Shown: positions 35,815 through 46,424, counted from the first letter of the stretch. The stretch: 64,000 bases of DNA from Fictibacillus phosphorivorans (GCF_001629705.1 NZ_CP015378.1:2480001-2544000); one strand, 5' to 3'. The notes: generated by a model not told the origin, from the letters alone. Program-made: numbers and translations.

Positions 35815-36992
35815 GGCTCCCACCTTTTTACCCAATCCTTTAGTGCAGCTGTGTCGAGTGATAGTTCTCCCTCAACGATTTCTTTTTCCATCTCTTCTAG
35901 GAGCTTACCTAACCATACACCTGGCTCACGTTGCGTAATCTTTAACAAATCCTGGCCATCTAGCGGAATATCTTTTCTTGAGATGATCGGAATCTCGCTA
36001 TGTAGCTCATGAAGTCGTTCCTTCACGTGAGCATAATCTTTCTTTTCTATCGCACTTTTTAACGTGATGCTTGATAATGCGACCTCTAAGCCATAGCAAT
36101 ACAAATCCATCTTGCTCCAAGATTCAATTTCAAAAGCAATTTTTAATATCTCAACTTTTTTAATCATGTGATTAGGAAGTTTCCAACTTTTCAAGAATGA
36201 TCTAACATCACTCACAACAGATAATAACAGGATCGCTGTCCATCTCTGGTCATCGGAAATTAACTTGTTCCACTCAAACTTTTGATAGCTATCGTTTGTC
36301 TTTTCTTGCAACGTAGTAGGCAAATACTCCAGTACAGATGTTTTCTTCATAAATTGTAGAACTTTACCCGGTTGTTCACCTTGCAGCAACTTGATAAATT
36401 CGATCGCAATTCGTTCTGTAGAGATACGCTTCAGTAAATGTGCTTTATCTTTGATCGCATTGATGGTCTTACTTTCGATCGTCATGTCAAATACACTCAT
36501 AAACCGCCACGCTCTCATGATCCGTAGTGGATCTTCTGAAAAGCGCAGATTCGGATCTCCAACCGTTCGAATCTGTTTATGCTCTAGGTCATCTCGGCCT
36601 CCAAAATGATCGATCAACTGAAAAGAAGTATCCATCGCCATCGCATTGAAGGTGAAATCTCTTCTAGAGAGATCTTCTTTCAGGTCATCGACAAACCACA
36701 CGTTTGACGGTCTTCTATAATCCTTATACTCATCTTCTTTTCTAAACGTTGTAACTTCATAAGACACAGAGTCGTGTCTCACGATAACCGTTCCATGTTC
36801 AATACCGACCGGAATGGTCTTTGGAAAAATCCTCTGGACATCTTCGGGTCTAGCAGAACTCGCAATATCGATATCTTTAATGTGACGGTGAAGCAAAAGG
36901 TCTCGTACACAACCTCCAACAAAATAAGCGCTGTATCCTTTTTCTTCTAACCTCTTTAATACCGGTAGAGCGTTTTCGAACATCTCGTTCAT
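35811..36992 (-). CDS. cca: CCA-adding tRNA nucleotidyltransferase
   Basis: 393 residues, class II nucleotidyltransferase. The head has [22 protein letters not shown] (GG and DxD catalytic motifs), then [12 protein letters not shown], and [12 protein letters not shown]. It adds or repairs the 3' CCA end of tRNAs. Four-base overlaps on both sides (bshA and birA) indicate strict translational coupling in the dapB-to-birA operon. The gene is named papS in older B. subtilis maps. Confidence 0.97.
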   Translation of the reverse strand: MNEMFENALPVLKRLEEKGYSAYFVGGCVRDLLLHRHIKDIDIASSARPEDVQRIFPKTIPVGIEHGTVIVRHDSVSYEVTTFRKEDEYKDYRRPSNVWFVDDLKEDLSRRDFTFNAMAMDTSFQLIDHFGGRDDLEHKQIRTVGDPNLRFSEDPLRIMRAWRFMSVFDMTIESKTINAIKDKAHLLKRISTERIAIEFIKLLQGEQPGKVLQFMKKTSVLEYLPTTLQEKTNDSYQKFEWNKLISDDQRWTAILLLSVVSDVRSFLKSWKLPNHMIKKVEILKIAFEIESWSKMDLYCYGLEVALSSITLKSAIEKKDYAHVKERLHELHSEIPIISRKDIPLDGQDLLKITQREPGVWLGKLLEEMEKEIVEGELSLDTAALKDWVKRWEP

Positions 36993-38128
36993 ACCGAATG
37001 ATCCTCTAATAATGAATAATAGATATCTTCATAGATCGAGACGATTTTGTCGGATAAGAAGTTCTCTTTTACATGTCTAACAGAATTTTCCCGGAACGTC
37101 ATTAATTTTTCTTCATCCTGTAACAGAGCTATCGCTTTTTCTGCTACTGTTTCTGGACACCCCAGCTCGACCATATAACCAGTCTCGCCATCAACGATCA
37201 CCTCTGGAATTCCACCGATATTGGTTCCGATAACAGGTACGCCGCATGCCATCGCTTCTAGCAGCACGAGTCCAAAACTTTCTTTTTCAGACAAAAGGAG
37301 CTTCAGGTCACAGATCGAGAACAATTCGCCCACATTCTCTTGTTTACCTAAGAACAACACATCATCTTCAATATCCAGCTCACGCACGAGTTCACACGCA
37401 GTCGTTAGTTCTGGACCGTTTCCGATCAATAACAGCTTTGAAGTAAGTTCTTTTCGGATTAAGGCGAACGACTTGATCACATCTTCTAACCTTTTTACTT
37501 TTCTAAAATTAGAGATATGAACGATGACTTTTTCGTTTTCATGAATTCCGTATGTTTCTCTTAGCTCAGCATTGTTGCTTCTTCTGTAATACACTCTTTC
37601 GTCTACAAAGTTATGTACAGGAATGATCTCTTTGTTGATATTCAACAGCTCTAACGTATCTGCTTTCAGTTGATGAGAAACCGAAGTTACTACATCTGAT
37701 TTCTCGATGCCGAACTTGATCATTTCACTTAGTGAAGGATCGTAGCCAAGTACCGTAATATCCGTTCCATGTAAAGTAGTGACGATCTTCATCTCATCGT
37801 TTAGCATCTGTTTCGCTAATACCGCACATACCGCATGAGGCACCGCGTAATGAACGTGAAGAAGATCAAGCTTTTCTCGTTTTGCCACTTCTGCCATCTT
37901 GCTCGCTAAAGCTAGATCATAAGGCGGATATTTAAACACAGAATAATGGTTCACTTCTACTTCATGAAAGAAGATGTTCGGATAAAATTTTCCTAGACGA
38001 AAAGGAACACTTGATGTAATAAAATGAATCTCGTGTCCTTTTTCTGCTAATAGTTTTCCTAGTTCTGTCGCAACCACCCCTGATCCGCCTACAGTTGGAT
38101 AACAGGTGATGCCGATTTTTAACGTCAT
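36989..38128 (-). CDS. bshA: N-acetyl-alpha-D-glucosaminyl L-malate synthase
   Basis: 379 residues, GT-B glycosyltransferase (GT4). N-terminal [21 protein letters not shown]-terminal [18 protein letters not shown], and the donor-site [27 protein letters not shown]. It is the first step of bacillithiol synthesis, linking GlcNAc to L-malate. Overlaps cca by four bases, and follows bshB1, so bacillithiol genes are embedded in the lysine/RNA-maturation operon as in B. subtilis. Confidence 0.97.
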   Translation of the reverse strand: MTLKIGITCYPTVGGSGVVATELGKLLAEKGHEIHFITSSVPFRLGKFYPNIFFHEVEVNHYSVFKYPPYDLALASKMAEVAKREKLDLLHVHYAVPHAVCAVLAKQMLNDEMKIVTTLHGTDITVLGYDPSLSEMIKFGIEKSDVVTSVSHQLKADTLELLNINKEIIPVHNFVDERVYYRRSNNAELRETYGIHENEKVIVHISNFRKVKRLEDVIKSFALIRKELTSKLLLIGNGPELTTACELVRELDIEDDVLFLGKQENVGELFSICDLKLLLSEKESFGLVLLEAMACGVPVIGTNIGGIPEVIVDGETGYMVELGCPETVAEKAIALLQDEEKLMTFRENSVRHVKENFLSDKIVSIYEDIYYSLLEDHSV

Positions 38129-38139
38129 AGACTTTCTCC

Positions 38140-38832
38140 TTATAGATGGTTAGTTATATACGTTTGTTCTGGAATGAATCCTTCTGCATAACTGACACCT
38201 GCTTCAAGACCAAACAGTTTGTCACGAGATTCGACTCTTTCGATATAACCATTCGTAAGCGGTGTATCGATACTATCCACTGTTTTCACAAACTGAGATG
38301 GATACGCGCTCAACGCCTCAATCTTTGCTTTGTAAGATCCTGTTACATCGACAAAGAGCTGTGGTCTCTCTGCACTGTTGATCATGTAATAAAAAATATT
38401 TTTTACTTTGTGTGCAGGCAGATGATTCGGGTCTTGAATATTTATAATACCCGCAGAAAAGACCGCTTCTTTTACAAGACGTGCGCAGTTTCCGTGATCT
38501 GGATGACGATCGACCCAATAGGGCGCGAACACATATTGAGGTTTGTGTTCACGAATAACGGAAACGAGCTCTAGGATATATTCTTCTTTCATATAAAGTC
38601 CTCGATCAGGCAACTGTAGGTTATTTCTTGTGTTAACTCCTAAAATCCCAGCTGCTCTTTCTGCCTCTTTTTTTCTGATGTCTACGGTACCGTTCGATGA
38701 TAATTCTGCTTCTGTTAAGTCGCAGATGATCACGTCACGGCCCCTATCTGTTTCTGCTTTAATCGTAGCTCCCATGCCGATCTCAACATCATCGGAATGA
38801 GCGCCAAAGGCCAACCAGCTTTCAACGGTCAT
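38140..38832 (-). CDS. bshB1: Bacillithiol biosynthesis deacetylase BshB1
   Basis: 230 residues, LmbE-like zinc deacetylase: [12 protein letters not shown] (zinc ligands His-Asp-Asp), then a second histidine motif [17 protein letters not shown]. It removes the acetyl group from GlcNAc-malate, the second step of bacillithiol production. Its start overlaps the mgsA stop by four bases; bshA follows 11 bases downstream. Confidence 0.96.
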   Translation of the reverse strand: MTVESWLAFGAHSDDVEIGMGATIKAETDRGRDVIICDLTEAELSSNGTVDIRKKEAERAAGILGVNTRNNLQLPDRGLYMKEEYILELVSVIREHKPQYVFAPYWVDRHPDHGNCARLVKEAVFSAGIINIQDPNHLPAHKVKNIFYYMINSAERPQLFVDVTGSYKAKIEALSAYPSQFVKTVDSIDTPLTNGYIERVESRDKLFGLEAGVSYAEGFIPEQTYITNHL

Positions 38833-39245
38833 TTTTTGTCTGACTCTCTTTCATCTATTATTTTTCTCCAATCCAGATCTCCTCGTTCGAGTGAACGAAT
38901 AAAAAGTTCTGCTGAAGCCACGTTTGTTGCGAGCGGAATCTGATACACATCACATAGACGCATCAAAGCTGAAACATCAGGCTCATGAGGCTGTGCAGTC
39001 AACGGATCTCTGAAAAACAAGACAAGATCAAGATCGTTCTCTGCGATCAATGCTCCGATCTGCTGATCTCCACCTAATGGTCCCGATTGAAAACGTTTGA
39101 TATCAAGCCCGGTGGCTTCATTTATTTTAAATCCTGTTGTTCCTGTTGCAAACAACGTGTGATGCTTTAGAATCGGTGCGTATGCAACGGTAAAGTTGAT
39201 CATATCGTTCTTTTTCTTATCGTGCGCAATAAGAGCTATTTTCAT
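38829..39245 (-). CDS. mgsA: Methylglyoxal synthase
   Basis: 138 residues with the MGS fold signature: [40 protein letters not shown] and LVLFFRDPL(T)AQPHEPD (catalytic Asp and His). It converts dihydroxyacetone phosphate to methylglyoxal, a bypass when phosphate is low. Encoded 11 bases downstream of dapB, with a four-base overlap with bshB1, linking methylglyoxal production and bacillithiol, which helps to detoxify it. Confidence 0.97.
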   Translation of the reverse strand: MKIALIAHDKKKNDMINFTVAYAPILKHHTLFATGTTGFKINEATGLDIKRFQSGPLGGDQQIGALIAENDLDLVLFFRDPLTAQPHEPDVSALMRLCDVYQIPLATNVASAELFIRSLERGDLDWRKIIDERESDKK

Positions 39246-39256
39246 AGTATCCCCTC

Positions 39257-40060
39257 TTATTCCATAATATTTTCAAGGCCGTATACAAGACCTTCAATGT
39301 TCATTACACTTTCTACTGCAAGGCGAACGCCTGGCATGAATGACGTTCTGTTCATCGAATCGTGACGGATCGTTAATACTTGACCCTCTCCTCCGAAAAT
39401 AACTTCTTGGTGAGCGACCAGTCCAGGTAATCTTACACTATGAATACGAATCCCTTCTAGTTCAGCGCCTCGTGCTCCTTTAAGATCTTCCTTTTCATCC
39501 GGATGACCTTGTTTCTTTTCCTCTCTCACTTCTGTGATCAATTGTGCGGTTTTTAATGCCGTACCTGACGGCGCATCTAGCTTTTGATCATGATGCTTTT
39601 CAATGATCTCGATATCCGGTAGATATTTCGCTGCCATTTGGGAAAATTTCATCATTAAAATTGCACCGATCGCAAAGTTTGGCGCGATGATAGCACCTGT
39701 TTGTTTTTCTTCAGCAAGAGCTTTAAGACGCTCTAAGTCTTCATTTGAAAAACCGGTTGTTCCAATTACCGTGCGCAGACCTTTGTTAAGTGCTAACTCA
39801 AGGTGTTTTTTGCCGATATCTGGACGCGTAAGATCGACAACCACATCTGCTTCAATAGAAGCAAGACAGTTTTCCATATCATCATATACAGGTGCTTCTA
39901 AAGACTGAGGTGCACCTAAAAGATCTTTTACTTGAAGTCCATCATTTTTTGAATCTACAGCTGCCACAAGTTCAAAATGAGAAGTATCCTCGATCATCTT
40001 CAACGCTTCTTGCCCCATTTTTCCTCGTGGTCCTGCAAGTATGATACGAATATTATTCAT
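39257..40060 (-). CDS. dapB: 4-hydroxy-tetrahydrodipicolinate reductase
   Basis: 267 residues: N-terminal nucleotide-binding [35 protein letters not shown], and the catalytic [16 protein letters not shown]. It reduces the product of DapA in lysine/diaminopimelate synthesis. ATG 40060 (MNNIRI) gives the usual length and is preceded by GGGAG; the longer open frame to 40111 overlaps ypjD coding. Confidence 0.97.
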   Translation of the reverse strand: MNNIRIILAGPRGKMGQEALKMIEDTSHFELVAAVDSKNDGLQVKDLLGAPQSLEAPVYDDMENCLASIEADVVVDLTRPDIGKKHLELALNKGLRTVIGTTGFSNEDLERLKALAEEKQTGAIIAPNFAIGAILMMKFSQMAAKYLPDIEIIEKHHDQKLDAPSGTALKTAQLITEVREEKKQGHPDEKEDLKGARGAELEGIRIHSVRLPGLVAHQEVIFGGEGQVLTIRHDSMNRTSFMPGVRLAVESVMNIEGLVYGLENIME

Positions 40061-40397
40061 GTGTCGTCTCTCCCTCTTTTTTTGTCCATCTATCTTTGTC
40101 GCGAGTTTCAAACTTATTCATAACGGTCTTTAACGCATCATCCAGATCTATATTTAATGAATTTGCAAGACAGATCAAAACGAAGAACATATCTCCAAGT
40201 TCTTCTTCCACCGTCTTCTTATCCTCTGTTGATTTTTTCGGTTTCTCACCATAGTGATGGTTCACTTCACGAGCAAGTTCACCTAGTTCTTCTGTTAATC
40301 GTGCAAGCATAGCTAAAGGACTGAAATAGCCTTCTTTAAACTGTGATATGTATTGATCTACAACGTCCTGACTCTCTTTTAATGTACGATTGGCCAT
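40053..40397 (-). CDS. ypjD: MazG-like nucleotide pyrophosphohydrolase YpjD
   Basis: 114 residues, all-alpha MazG-type: [17 protein letters not shown] (E..E metal helix), [22 protein letters not shown] (EExxD). It should hydrolyse (d)NTPs to monophosphates; substrate unknown. ATG 40397 has GAGGAG about 10 bases upstream. It overlaps dapB's start by eight bases and is the first gene of the operon reading to birA. Confidence 0.92.
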   Translation of the reverse strand: MANRTLKESQDVVDQYISQFKEGYFSPLAMLARLTEELGELAREVNHHYGEKPKKSTEDKKTVEEELGDMFFVLICLANSLNIDLDDALKTVMNKFETRDKDRWTKKEGETTHE

Positions 40398-40455
40398 GAT
40401 GTTGACACTCCTCATTCAATATTAGTCTTCTATATGTTATCGGTATTTTTTCTGT

Positions 40456-40486
40456 TTGACAAATTTCATGAAATTTCGCTTATAAT
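40456..40486 (+). promoter_or_regulatory. SigA-type promoter of ypjC
   Basis: TTGACA (40456-40461) and TATAAT (40481-40486), both perfect consensus, 19-base spacer, about 55 bases before the ypjC start. The spacer contains an inverted pair AAATTTC/GAAATTT that could bind a repressor. Confidence 0.75.
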
Positions 40487-40540
40487 AGGAAGGCGTGACT
40501 AAAAACAACCTTAGTATTTTTGTAGAAAGTAGGACTCCTT

Positions 40541-41413
40541 ATGACTTATCCAATCAAACTAAAAAATATTTTATTCATCTTACTAGGCGCAGCCATCTTT
40601 TCTTTTGGAATCGTTCATTTTAACATGACGAACAATTTAGCAGAAGGTGGTTTTACAGGGATCACCCTTATTCTCTATTTTCTTTTCTCGATCGATCCTT
40701 CTTATTCTAACCTTGCACTCAACATTCCATTGTTCTTTGTCGGATGGAAGCTGCTAGGAAGAAACGCCTTTATCTATACGATCATCGGAACAGTTGCCGT
40801 CTCTGTGTTTTTGTTTATCTTTCAGCGCTTCTCATTCGTTACGATCAATCTGAGGGAAGATATGACACTTGCCGCTTTATTTGCTGGTGTATTTATAGGA
40901 GTCGGACTAGGCATCATCTTCCGATTCGGAGGTACGACTGGCGGAGTAGATATTATCGCAAGACTCGGACATAAATTTTTAGGTTGGAGCATGGGTAAGA
41001 CGATGTTCATCTTTGATTTCGTTGTTATCGCGATCTCTCTCGTATACTTAGACTATAAAGAAGCGATGTACACACTCGTTGCTGTATTCATCGGCGCACG
41101 CGTGATTGATTTTATGCAAGAAGGTGCTTATGCTGGTAAAGCAGTCATGATCTTTTCAGATAAAAACACCGAGATCGCAGCGGATATCATTAAAGAACTA
41201 GACCGAGGTGCTACAATCCTAAACGGTAAGGGCTCGTTCACAGGAAATATCCGTGAAGTATTGTACTGCGTAATTGCTAAGAACGAGATCGTTCGTATTA
41301 AACAGGTGATCGAACGTATCGATCCACATGCCTTTGTAACGGTTAACGATGTTCATGAAGTGATCGGTGAAGGTTTCACACTAGATGCTGATAAAAATCC
41401 GATAGGTAGATAG
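40541..41413 (+). CDS. ypjC: YitT/DUF161 membrane protein YpjC
   Basis: 290 residues: five or six membrane helices in the N-terminal YitT_membrane part (starting ILFILLGAAIFSFGIVHFNM; GVGLGIIFRFGGTTGGVDIIARL), then a C-terminal cytoplasmic DUF2179 domain (GKGSFTGNIREVLYCVIAKNEI, IDPHAFVTVNDVHEVIGEGF). The family is broadly present in Firmicutes, function unresolved. It is the only plus-strand gene in this stretch, divergent from ypjD. Confidence 0.92.
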   Translation: MTYPIKLKNILFILLGAAIFSFGIVHFNMTNNLAEGGFTGITLILYFLFSIDPSYSNLALNIPLFFVGWKLLGRNAFIYTIIGTVAVSVFLFIFQRFSFVTINLREDMTLAALFAGVFIGVGLGIIFRFGGTTGGVDIIARLGHKFLGWSMGKTMFIFDFVVIAISLVYLDYKEAMYTLVAVFIGARVIDFMQEGAYAGKAVMIFSDKNTEIAADIIKELDRGATILNGKGSFTGNIREVLYCVIAKNEIVRIKQVIERIDPHAFVTVNDVHEVIGEGFTLDADKNPIGR

Positions 41414-41414
41414 A

Positions 41415-41445
41415 AAAAAGCTCCCGATCCATTATCGGGAGCTTT
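41415..41445. terminator. Bidirectional terminator ypjC / yugP
   Basis: AAAGCTCCCGAT with ATCGGGAGCTTT, five-base loop, A/T runs on both sides. It lies between the ypjC stop (41413) and the convergent yugP stop (41461). Confidence 0.93.
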
Positions 41446-41460
41446 GCTGTTAAATTAGGA

Positions 41461-42141
41461 TTAGTCGTCTTGATTCATCCCTATGAACATGAAGATGAAT
41501 CGTGCTAGTTCAAGTAAGGCTACAAGAGCACCAGCTACATAAGTTAATGCAGCAGCGTTTAGTACTTTACGTGCTCCTCGCTCTTCGTTGTTGCGGATCA
41601 GACCCGTTGATACGATCTGGTCCATCGCACGAGAGCTTGCATTGAACTCAACCGGAAGTGTAACGAACTGGAACAATACAGCTACTGACATGAAGATGAT
41701 TCCAAGAAGGAACATGTTCATCGAGCTTAAAAGCATACCACCAAGAATCAATAGAAACGAGAAGTTAGATCCGATGTTAGCTACAGGAACTAGCGCATGT
41801 CTGAAGCGTAAGAACGCATAACCTTCAGCATCTTGAATCGCATGCCCTACTTCGTGGGCAGCAACCGCTGCACCTGCAATCGAACTTCCGTAATAGTTAT
41901 CTTCAGATAAACGAACAACTTTACTGCGAGGGTCATAATGATCGGATAGCATCCCTCTAACTGGCTCTACTTGAACATTGTAGAGTCCATTTTGGTCTAA
42001 AATCTCTCTTGCTACTTCTGCACCAGTCTTCCCTGTGCTGTTACTCACTTTTGAATACTTTTTGTACGTGCTCTTCACTCGCATCTGTGCCCAGATTGGA
42101 ACGATAAGCAAAATTGCGAAGTAGATTAAAAATCCACCCAT
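41461..42141 (-). CDS. yugP: Membrane zinc metallopeptidase YugP
   Basis: 226 residues. N-terminal membrane helix (GGFLIYFAILLIVPIWAQMRVK), SSIAGAAVAAHEVGHAIQD with HExxH-type zinc site, and two more hydrophobic stretches near the C-terminus (PVANIGSNFSFLLILGGMLL and LVALLELARFIFMFIG). Neutral membrane zinc peptidase of unknown target. ATG 42141 lies 10 bases after GGAGG and matches family length; the longer GTG frame to 42180 lacks a ribosome site. Confidence 0.88.
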   Translation of the reverse strand: MGGFLIYFAILLIVPIWAQMRVKSTYKKYSKVSNSTGKTGAEVAREILDQNGLYNVQVEPVRGMLSDHYDPRSKVVRLSEDNYYGSSIAGAAVAAHEVGHAIQDAEGYAFLRFRHALVPVANIGSNFSFLLILGGMLLSSMNMFLLGIIFMSVAVLFQFVTLPVEFNASSRAMDQIVSTGLIRNNEERGARKVLNAAALTYVAGALVALLELARFIFMFIGMNQDD

Positions 42142-42234
42142 CGTTGGCATTCCTCCATATAAAAAGCTTTTGATACTCACATTTTACGTTTTCAGCTCAC
42201 AGTTTGTCAAAGAATACGCATGACTCCTGACCCA

Positions 42235-43029
42235 TTATCGTTCATCCGGCACTCGTAATCCATCTTGCTGATCACCTTTGTATTTTCTCCATCCAACGTA
42301 AGCTAGTGTTGATGATATGATGCCACCGATTGAAAATATTAGCCAGAACAGTGATGGCTCCGAGTTGTCTTTTTTGGCAAAGAATAGTGCTTCAAAGTCA
42401 GCTGCAGCGGTTTCAAGCTGTTTTTGGTGATCGGCATTTGATAAAATCTGACTGCGGTTCGTATCAACGTAAGAAACGTGTTCATCCAGCTTTTGAAGAT
42501 CTTCATCTTTCAGGTCGACCATGAGTGCCGGTCTGACCGTTTCATACCGTTCAAGTAAAAGATTTGCCGCCTGATGAAACGCCACAGAATCGTCCTCACT
42601 GATTCCTTTTTCCATCGTGATAAACGGCTCTAGCATCATAAGGCCTGTTTTCTTCCATAACGGTTCATAGTCGGTCTGAAGGGCATCCACTAATAAACGA
42701 ACCTCTGTAAGCTTGTTTAACTTTTTTTCTTTTGACCATTCGGGATTCTGAAGAGAAGACACAGCATCTCTAAACGTATATTCAACGAGACGTTTCTGTT
42801 CTGGCCTCAAAGACAAGACATCTTCGATATGAATGATGTTGTCAGAAGTAAACTGCAACACTCCCGCAGCTTCTTCATACCGTTCTATCTTACCAAGCTC
42901 CCAGATCTCACTCGTTAGCTCATTGATCTCAGACCATTCTTTTGTTTTTGTATGATTTGATGCAAATGCTGGCATAGCAAGTCCAAAAACCATACAAAGA
43001 ACCATCAATGCCCATCCAAACCTTCTCAT
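42235..43029 (-). CDS. ypjB: Sporulation-linked protein YpjB
   Basis: 264 residues with a signal peptide (MRRFGWALMVLCMVFGLAMPAFA), a helical extracytoplasmic domain, and a C-terminal membrane anchor (SLFWLIFSIGGIISSTLAYVGW) followed by RKYKGDQQDG. Matches the YpjB family, reported as sporulation-associated in B. subtilis. It follows ypjA in the same order as in B. subtilis. GGAGGG precedes the ATG. Confidence 0.88.
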   Translation of the reverse strand: MRRFGWALMVLCMVFGLAMPAFASNHTKTKEWSEINELTSEIWELGKIERYEEAAGVLQFTSDNIIHIEDVLSLRPEQKRLVEYTFRDAVSSLQNPEWSKEKKLNKLTEVRLLVDALQTDYEPLWKKTGLMMLEPFITMEKGISEDDSVAFHQAANLLLERYETVRPALMVDLKDEDLQKLDEHVSYVDTNRSQILSNADHQKQLETAAADFEALFFAKKDNSEPSLFWLIFSIGGIISSTLAYVGWRKYKGDQQDGLRVPDER

Positions 43030-43113
43030 CCGTTGTCCCTCCTGTACCCTTATACTTAAAACGTATGAGAGTTAGGACAAGGATAGACCTAGAATTAAGG
43101 ATTTAGAGCGTAC

Positions 43114-43680
43114 TCACGCTTTTCTCATCTTCCATACAATGAAGATCGACAGAGCCGATAACCAGAAGGTCAAGTATCCGATCATATCTTGATACGGATC
43201 TAAAATGTCATACCTAGGCATCATATCAAACACATAATCGATGATCTCGTTATGAAAAAGGACGAGTGCTGCGATGGTTACATGCCAACCCTTGATCTTA
43301 TAAAACGGCGCATATAGTAGCCCTTGGACCGCCATACCGAGGTGTGAAAAGATAAGCATATAGTTGATAAGATCGAGAGGTGTCCCAACAAGAGCACCAC
43401 CAAGATTCATCCCTACCGCCCATATGCCATACTTAAAAAGTGACGCCACAGCTAATGCTTCGATTAACCCGTGCTGTTTATCTCTCAAAAAGCCGATGAT
43501 AACAAAAACAAAAAACAAAGATGCTGTTGGACTGTCTGGCACGAAAGGTAAAAAGTACCAAGGCGTATCTTGAAGCTGATAAAGATACCAATAATAACCG
43601 TAGATCGTGCCTAGTATGTTGATTAGGAGTAATATTAATAAAAACATTCGATCCATGATGATCTTTCGAATCCAGGACAT
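43114..43680 (-). CDS. ypjA: YpjA, DUF1405 membrane protein
   Basis: 188 residues with about five membrane helices (FLLILLLINILGTIYGYYWYLYQ first), FVPDSPTASLFFVFVIIGF, NEIIDYVFDMMPRYD. DUF1405 proteins are of unknown function. ATG 43680 has AAGGAG nine bases upstream. It is separated from qcrC by the terminator 43711-43743, so it needs some read-through or its own promoter. Confidence 0.9.
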   Translation of the reverse strand: MSWIRKIIMDRMFLLILLLINILGTIYGYYWYLYQLQDTPWYFLPFVPDSPTASLFFVFVIIGFLRDKQHGLIEALAVASLFKYGIWAVGMNLGGALVGTPLDLINYMLIFSHLGMAVQGLLYAPFYKIKGWHVTIAALVLFHNEIIDYVFDMMPRYDILDPYQDMIGYLTFWLSALSIFIVWKMRKA

Positions 43681-43710
43681 AATCACATGCTCCTTTTATT
43701 ACGATGTTCA

Positions 43711-43743
43711 GAAAAGAAGCCGACCCATACTGAGCCGGCTTCT
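43711..43743 (-). terminator. Terminator of the qcrABC operon
   Basis: AGAAGCCG (43715-43722) pairs with CGGCTTCT (43736-43743); T-rich on the minus strand after the stem. Five bases past the qcrC stop. Confidence 0.88.
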
Positions 43744-43748
43744 ATCTA

Positions 43749-44516
43749 TTATTTCTTTTCAAGTTTTGAGATAAACTCAGCTAATTGTTTTAGCTCTTTA
43801 TCTGACCCTTTAAACGCATTCGGAGGCATAGCTGGTGGCTTACCTTCTTTTGCGATCTTCATGATCTCTTCAGGTTTTAACCCTGTACCGACCAATGATG
43901 GTCCTGACGCTCCACCTGATAACGTGTTACCATGACAGCCTACACAGCTCTGTTTTTGGTAGATCTTATATCCAGGATCGTTTTCATCAAAACTAACATC
44001 GACGATCTTACCTTGAGTCTTCGCTTTTTCCCAATCGTGAGTCACAACAGATTCCCATGTTAAATATGTAACAGAGATCAAACCTAATAACATTAATCCA
44101 GTTGCGATCGGACGTTTAGAAGGACGTCGCTCCAACCCTTTGTCTAAGAATGGTGCAAGCATTAAAGCACCAAACGCTAGACCCGGTATAATAACAGTAC
44201 CGATAAGAACATAATCCCCTGCCGCATACTTGTACTTCAGAAGCTGGTATAAAAATAGGAAGTACCAGTCTGGTAGAGGAATATATCCAGCATCGGTAGG
44301 ATCTGCTTTTTTCTCCAAAGGAGATTCATGGACGATTGTTAGGATAAGGTATCCGATTAAGAATACCGCTCCTACCATCCATTCTTTTAAAAGAAAGTTT
44401 GGCCAGAACGCTTCCGTTTTTCCTGGAAACTCCGAATAGTCTTTTGGGATATTCGGCTTGCGCTCAGCAGGGACACGAGAGTCACCGACAAACTTCATTC
44501 CTTTACCGCGATGCAT
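43749..44516 (-). CDS. qcrC: Menaquinol:cytochrome c reductase, cytochrome b/c subunit
   Basis: 255 residues, the fused subunit IV-cytochrome c type of bacilli. N-terminal half has three membrane helices and the PLPDWYFLFLYQLLKYKY (PEWY-type) quinone-site motif; the C-terminal half is a class I cytochrome c domain with CVGCH haem site and methionine ligand region PPAMPPNAF. It passes electrons from menaquinol to soluble cytochrome c. Last gene of the operon. Confidence 0.97.
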   Translation of the reverse strand: MHRGKGMKFVGDSRVPAERKPNIPKDYSEFPGKTEAFWPNFLLKEWMVGAVFLIGYLILTIVHESPLEKKADPTDAGYIPLPDWYFLFLYQLLKYKYAAGDYVLIGTVIIPGLAFGALMLAPFLDKGLERRPSKRPIATGLMLLGLISVTYLTWESVVTHDWEKAKTQGKIVDVSFDENDPGYKIYQKQSCVGCHGNTLSGGASGPSLVGTGLKPEEIMKIAKEGKPPAMPPNAFKGSDKELKQLAEFISKLEKK

Positions 44517-44564
44517 ATATTTCCCTCCTTTGCTCTTATGAAACTTTTAATCTTATGTTTGTTC

Positions 44565-45236
44565 TTACAACGGTCCGGAAATACCTTGTTTACGGATCAT
44601 TAAGAAATGGGCACCCATCAAGCCTAACAATGCTGCAGGAAGGAAGAATACGTGAATCGCAAAGAAACGCGTGAGCGTCTGTGCTCCGATAATCTCTCCG
44701 CCGGCAAGGAATGTTTTCGCAATCGGACCAATAACAGGAATCGTCATAGCGATCTCAATTCCTACCTTCGTCGCAAATAGCGCTTTCATATCCCAAGGCA
44801 ATAGATAACCTGTAAAACCTAAACCTAACATAACAAAGAAAATAAGTACTCCAACAACCCAGTTTAATTCTCTAGGTTTCTTATAAGCTCCCTGGAAAAA
44901 TACGCGCAATGTATGTAAAAACATCATTACGATAACAAGGCTCGCGCCCCAGTGGTGCATTCCGCGTACGATTACTCCAAATGCCACTTCATTTTGCAGG
45001 TAATATACGGATTCCCAAGCATTCACGATATCAGGCACATAGTACATCGTTAAGAACATACCTGAAAGAATTTGGATAACCGTGATGAAGAAAGTTAATC
45101 CACCGAAACAGTAAACGAACGCAGAAAAATGATGTGCGGGGTTTACGTGTTCAGGTACTTCATGGTCTGCAACATCTCTCCAAAGCGGCGTAATATCCAG
45201 GCGCTCATCTACCCAGTCATAAATCTTTTGTAGCAT
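44565..45236 (-). CDS. qcrB: Menaquinol:cytochrome c reductase, cytochrome b subunit
   Basis: 223 residues, b6-type cytochrome with four helices; haem-ligand histidines in MHHWGASLVIVMMFLHTLRVF and FFAIHVFFLPAAL, a conserved GFTGYLLPWDM loop. It carries the quinol-oxidation core with QcrC. It lies 3 bases after qcrA and 48 ahead of qcrC. Confidence 0.97.
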   Translation of the reverse strand: MLQKIYDWVDERLDITPLWRDVADHEVPEHVNPAHHFSAFVYCFGGLTFFITVIQILSGMFLTMYYVPDIVNAWESVYYLQNEVAFGVIVRGMHHWGASLVIVMMFLHTLRVFFQGAYKKPRELNWVVGVLIFFVMLGLGFTGYLLPWDMKALFATKVGIEIAMTIPVIGPIAKTFLAGGEIIGAQTLTRFFAIHVFFLPAALLGLMGAHFLMIRKQGISGPL

Positions 45237-45239
45237 TCA

Positions 45240-45743
45240 TTACGCCCCCTTTCTTGGTTTTGCCTTTCCTAAATAAAGCTTTCCATCTTTCACCTGGCTG
45301 TCATATACATCAAGCGGTGCAAGAGGTGCAGTTCCCTTAACATTAGTTCCATCCTTCGTATAACGGCCTAAGTGGCAAGGACAGAAGAACTGGTTAGGGT
45401 GCGATGGATCTGTATTCCAGTCTACCGTACAACCTAGATGTTTACAGATTGGAGAAAGTGCGATAATATCACCATTCTTCGCTTTATAAACCCAGGCAGA
45501 TTGAGTGACATCAGACTCGTACCAGCCATCTTTTTGTTTGATTTTAAAATCGAAACGCTTTGGTTCGTTAGCGATCTCTTCCATGCTCGTAACCGCTACC
45601 AATTCTTGATCTGTTCCCTCTTTCAAAATCGGATCAAGGGCGAAACGGACCATTGGCATAAGCATGCCGGCAGCCATAAATCCGCCTACGCCAGTTAATG
45701 TGTAGTTTAAGAACTGACGTCTTGAAATATCTTCCTTTGACAT
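45240..45743 (-). CDS. qcrA: Rieske iron-sulfur subunit of the bc complex
   Basis: 167 residues: twin-arginine-like start (SRRQFLNYTLTGVGGFMAAG), then Rieske domain with cluster ligands CKHLGC and CPCHLGRY. It transfers electrons to cytochrome c. The long open frame reaches 45887, but ATG 45743 preceded by GGGGGG gives the standard 167 residues. Confidence 0.97.
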   Translation of the reverse strand: MSKEDISRRQFLNYTLTGVGGFMAAGMLMPMVRFALDPILKEGTDQELVAVTSMEEIANEPKRFDFKIKQKDGWYESDVTQSAWVYKAKNGDIIALSPICKHLGCTVDWNTDPSHPNQFFCPCHLGRYTKDGTNVKGTAPLAPLDVYDSQVKDGKLYLGKAKPRKGA

Positions 45744-45862
45744 TGTTTTCCCCCCCTTATGCTGTAAATGACGGTCCATCCGGACTTTTACACACATATT
45801 ACTAGGACATAAACATGATAGCTTATGTTGTCTTTTAATGTCAATATGACATGTGGTAAATA

Positions 45863-46327
45863 TTACGAATTTATACTCCTCTGCCAATCGTTGAAAATTA
45901 GCTGAAACAAGGGTTTTACCTGCTCTTTTATCACTTCTAGTTTATACTTCTCGTCCATTGTTTCAAGCGGCAGAGCGGGTACCCAAAATAATTGACCTGA
46001 GAGTTGCTGCTCGAACTCCTTCCAATACACATCACTCGTCATCAGAAAAATATGTTTGAAATGTCCCGAGTTTTTTACGTGTTCTAAGAAACTAATTAAT
46101 AGTTCAAGAGCTCCTTCATTCTTAACATATGTAAAATTAGGTGATAAAAACAATCTGCCATGAAGCTGACGCTCGATCTCTGACGTTAAGAGCTCCGTAT
46201 ACTCAGACATTGTCACGCTCGATTTGAACTCGTGAGAGAAACTCACTGGTGTCAACGGAATTAGAATCGAGTCCACATACTCACCAGATTTCAAGAATAC
46301 ATCTGCGTCTTTTGTTTTCCATTTCAT
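45863..46327 (-). CDS. ypiF: YpiF, DUF2487 protein
   Basis: 154 residues of the DUF2487 family: KTKDADVFLKSGEYVDSILIPLTPVSF, and SGHFKHIFLMTSDVYWKEFEQQLSG. Function unknown; gene linkage to qcrABC is conserved. The 3' end overlaps the leader of qcrA, which suggests the qcr promoter lies inside or before ypiF. Confidence 0.85.
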   Translation of the reverse strand: MKWKTKDADVFLKSGEYVDSILIPLTPVSFSHEFKSSVTMSEYTELLTSEIERQLHGRLFLSPNFTYVKNEGALELLISFLEHVKNSGHFKHIFLMTSDVYWKEFEQQLSGQLFWVPALPLETMDEKYKLEVIKEQVKPLFQLIFNDWQRSINS

Positions 46328-46424
46328 AAAAAAATCTCCTTACTTGGTATGTACTGCTTCTTATCGTACCATATTTCGCTAGCTGGCAAGGTGTTTCGTC
46401 TGCAAAATAGGTAGATTTATAGAT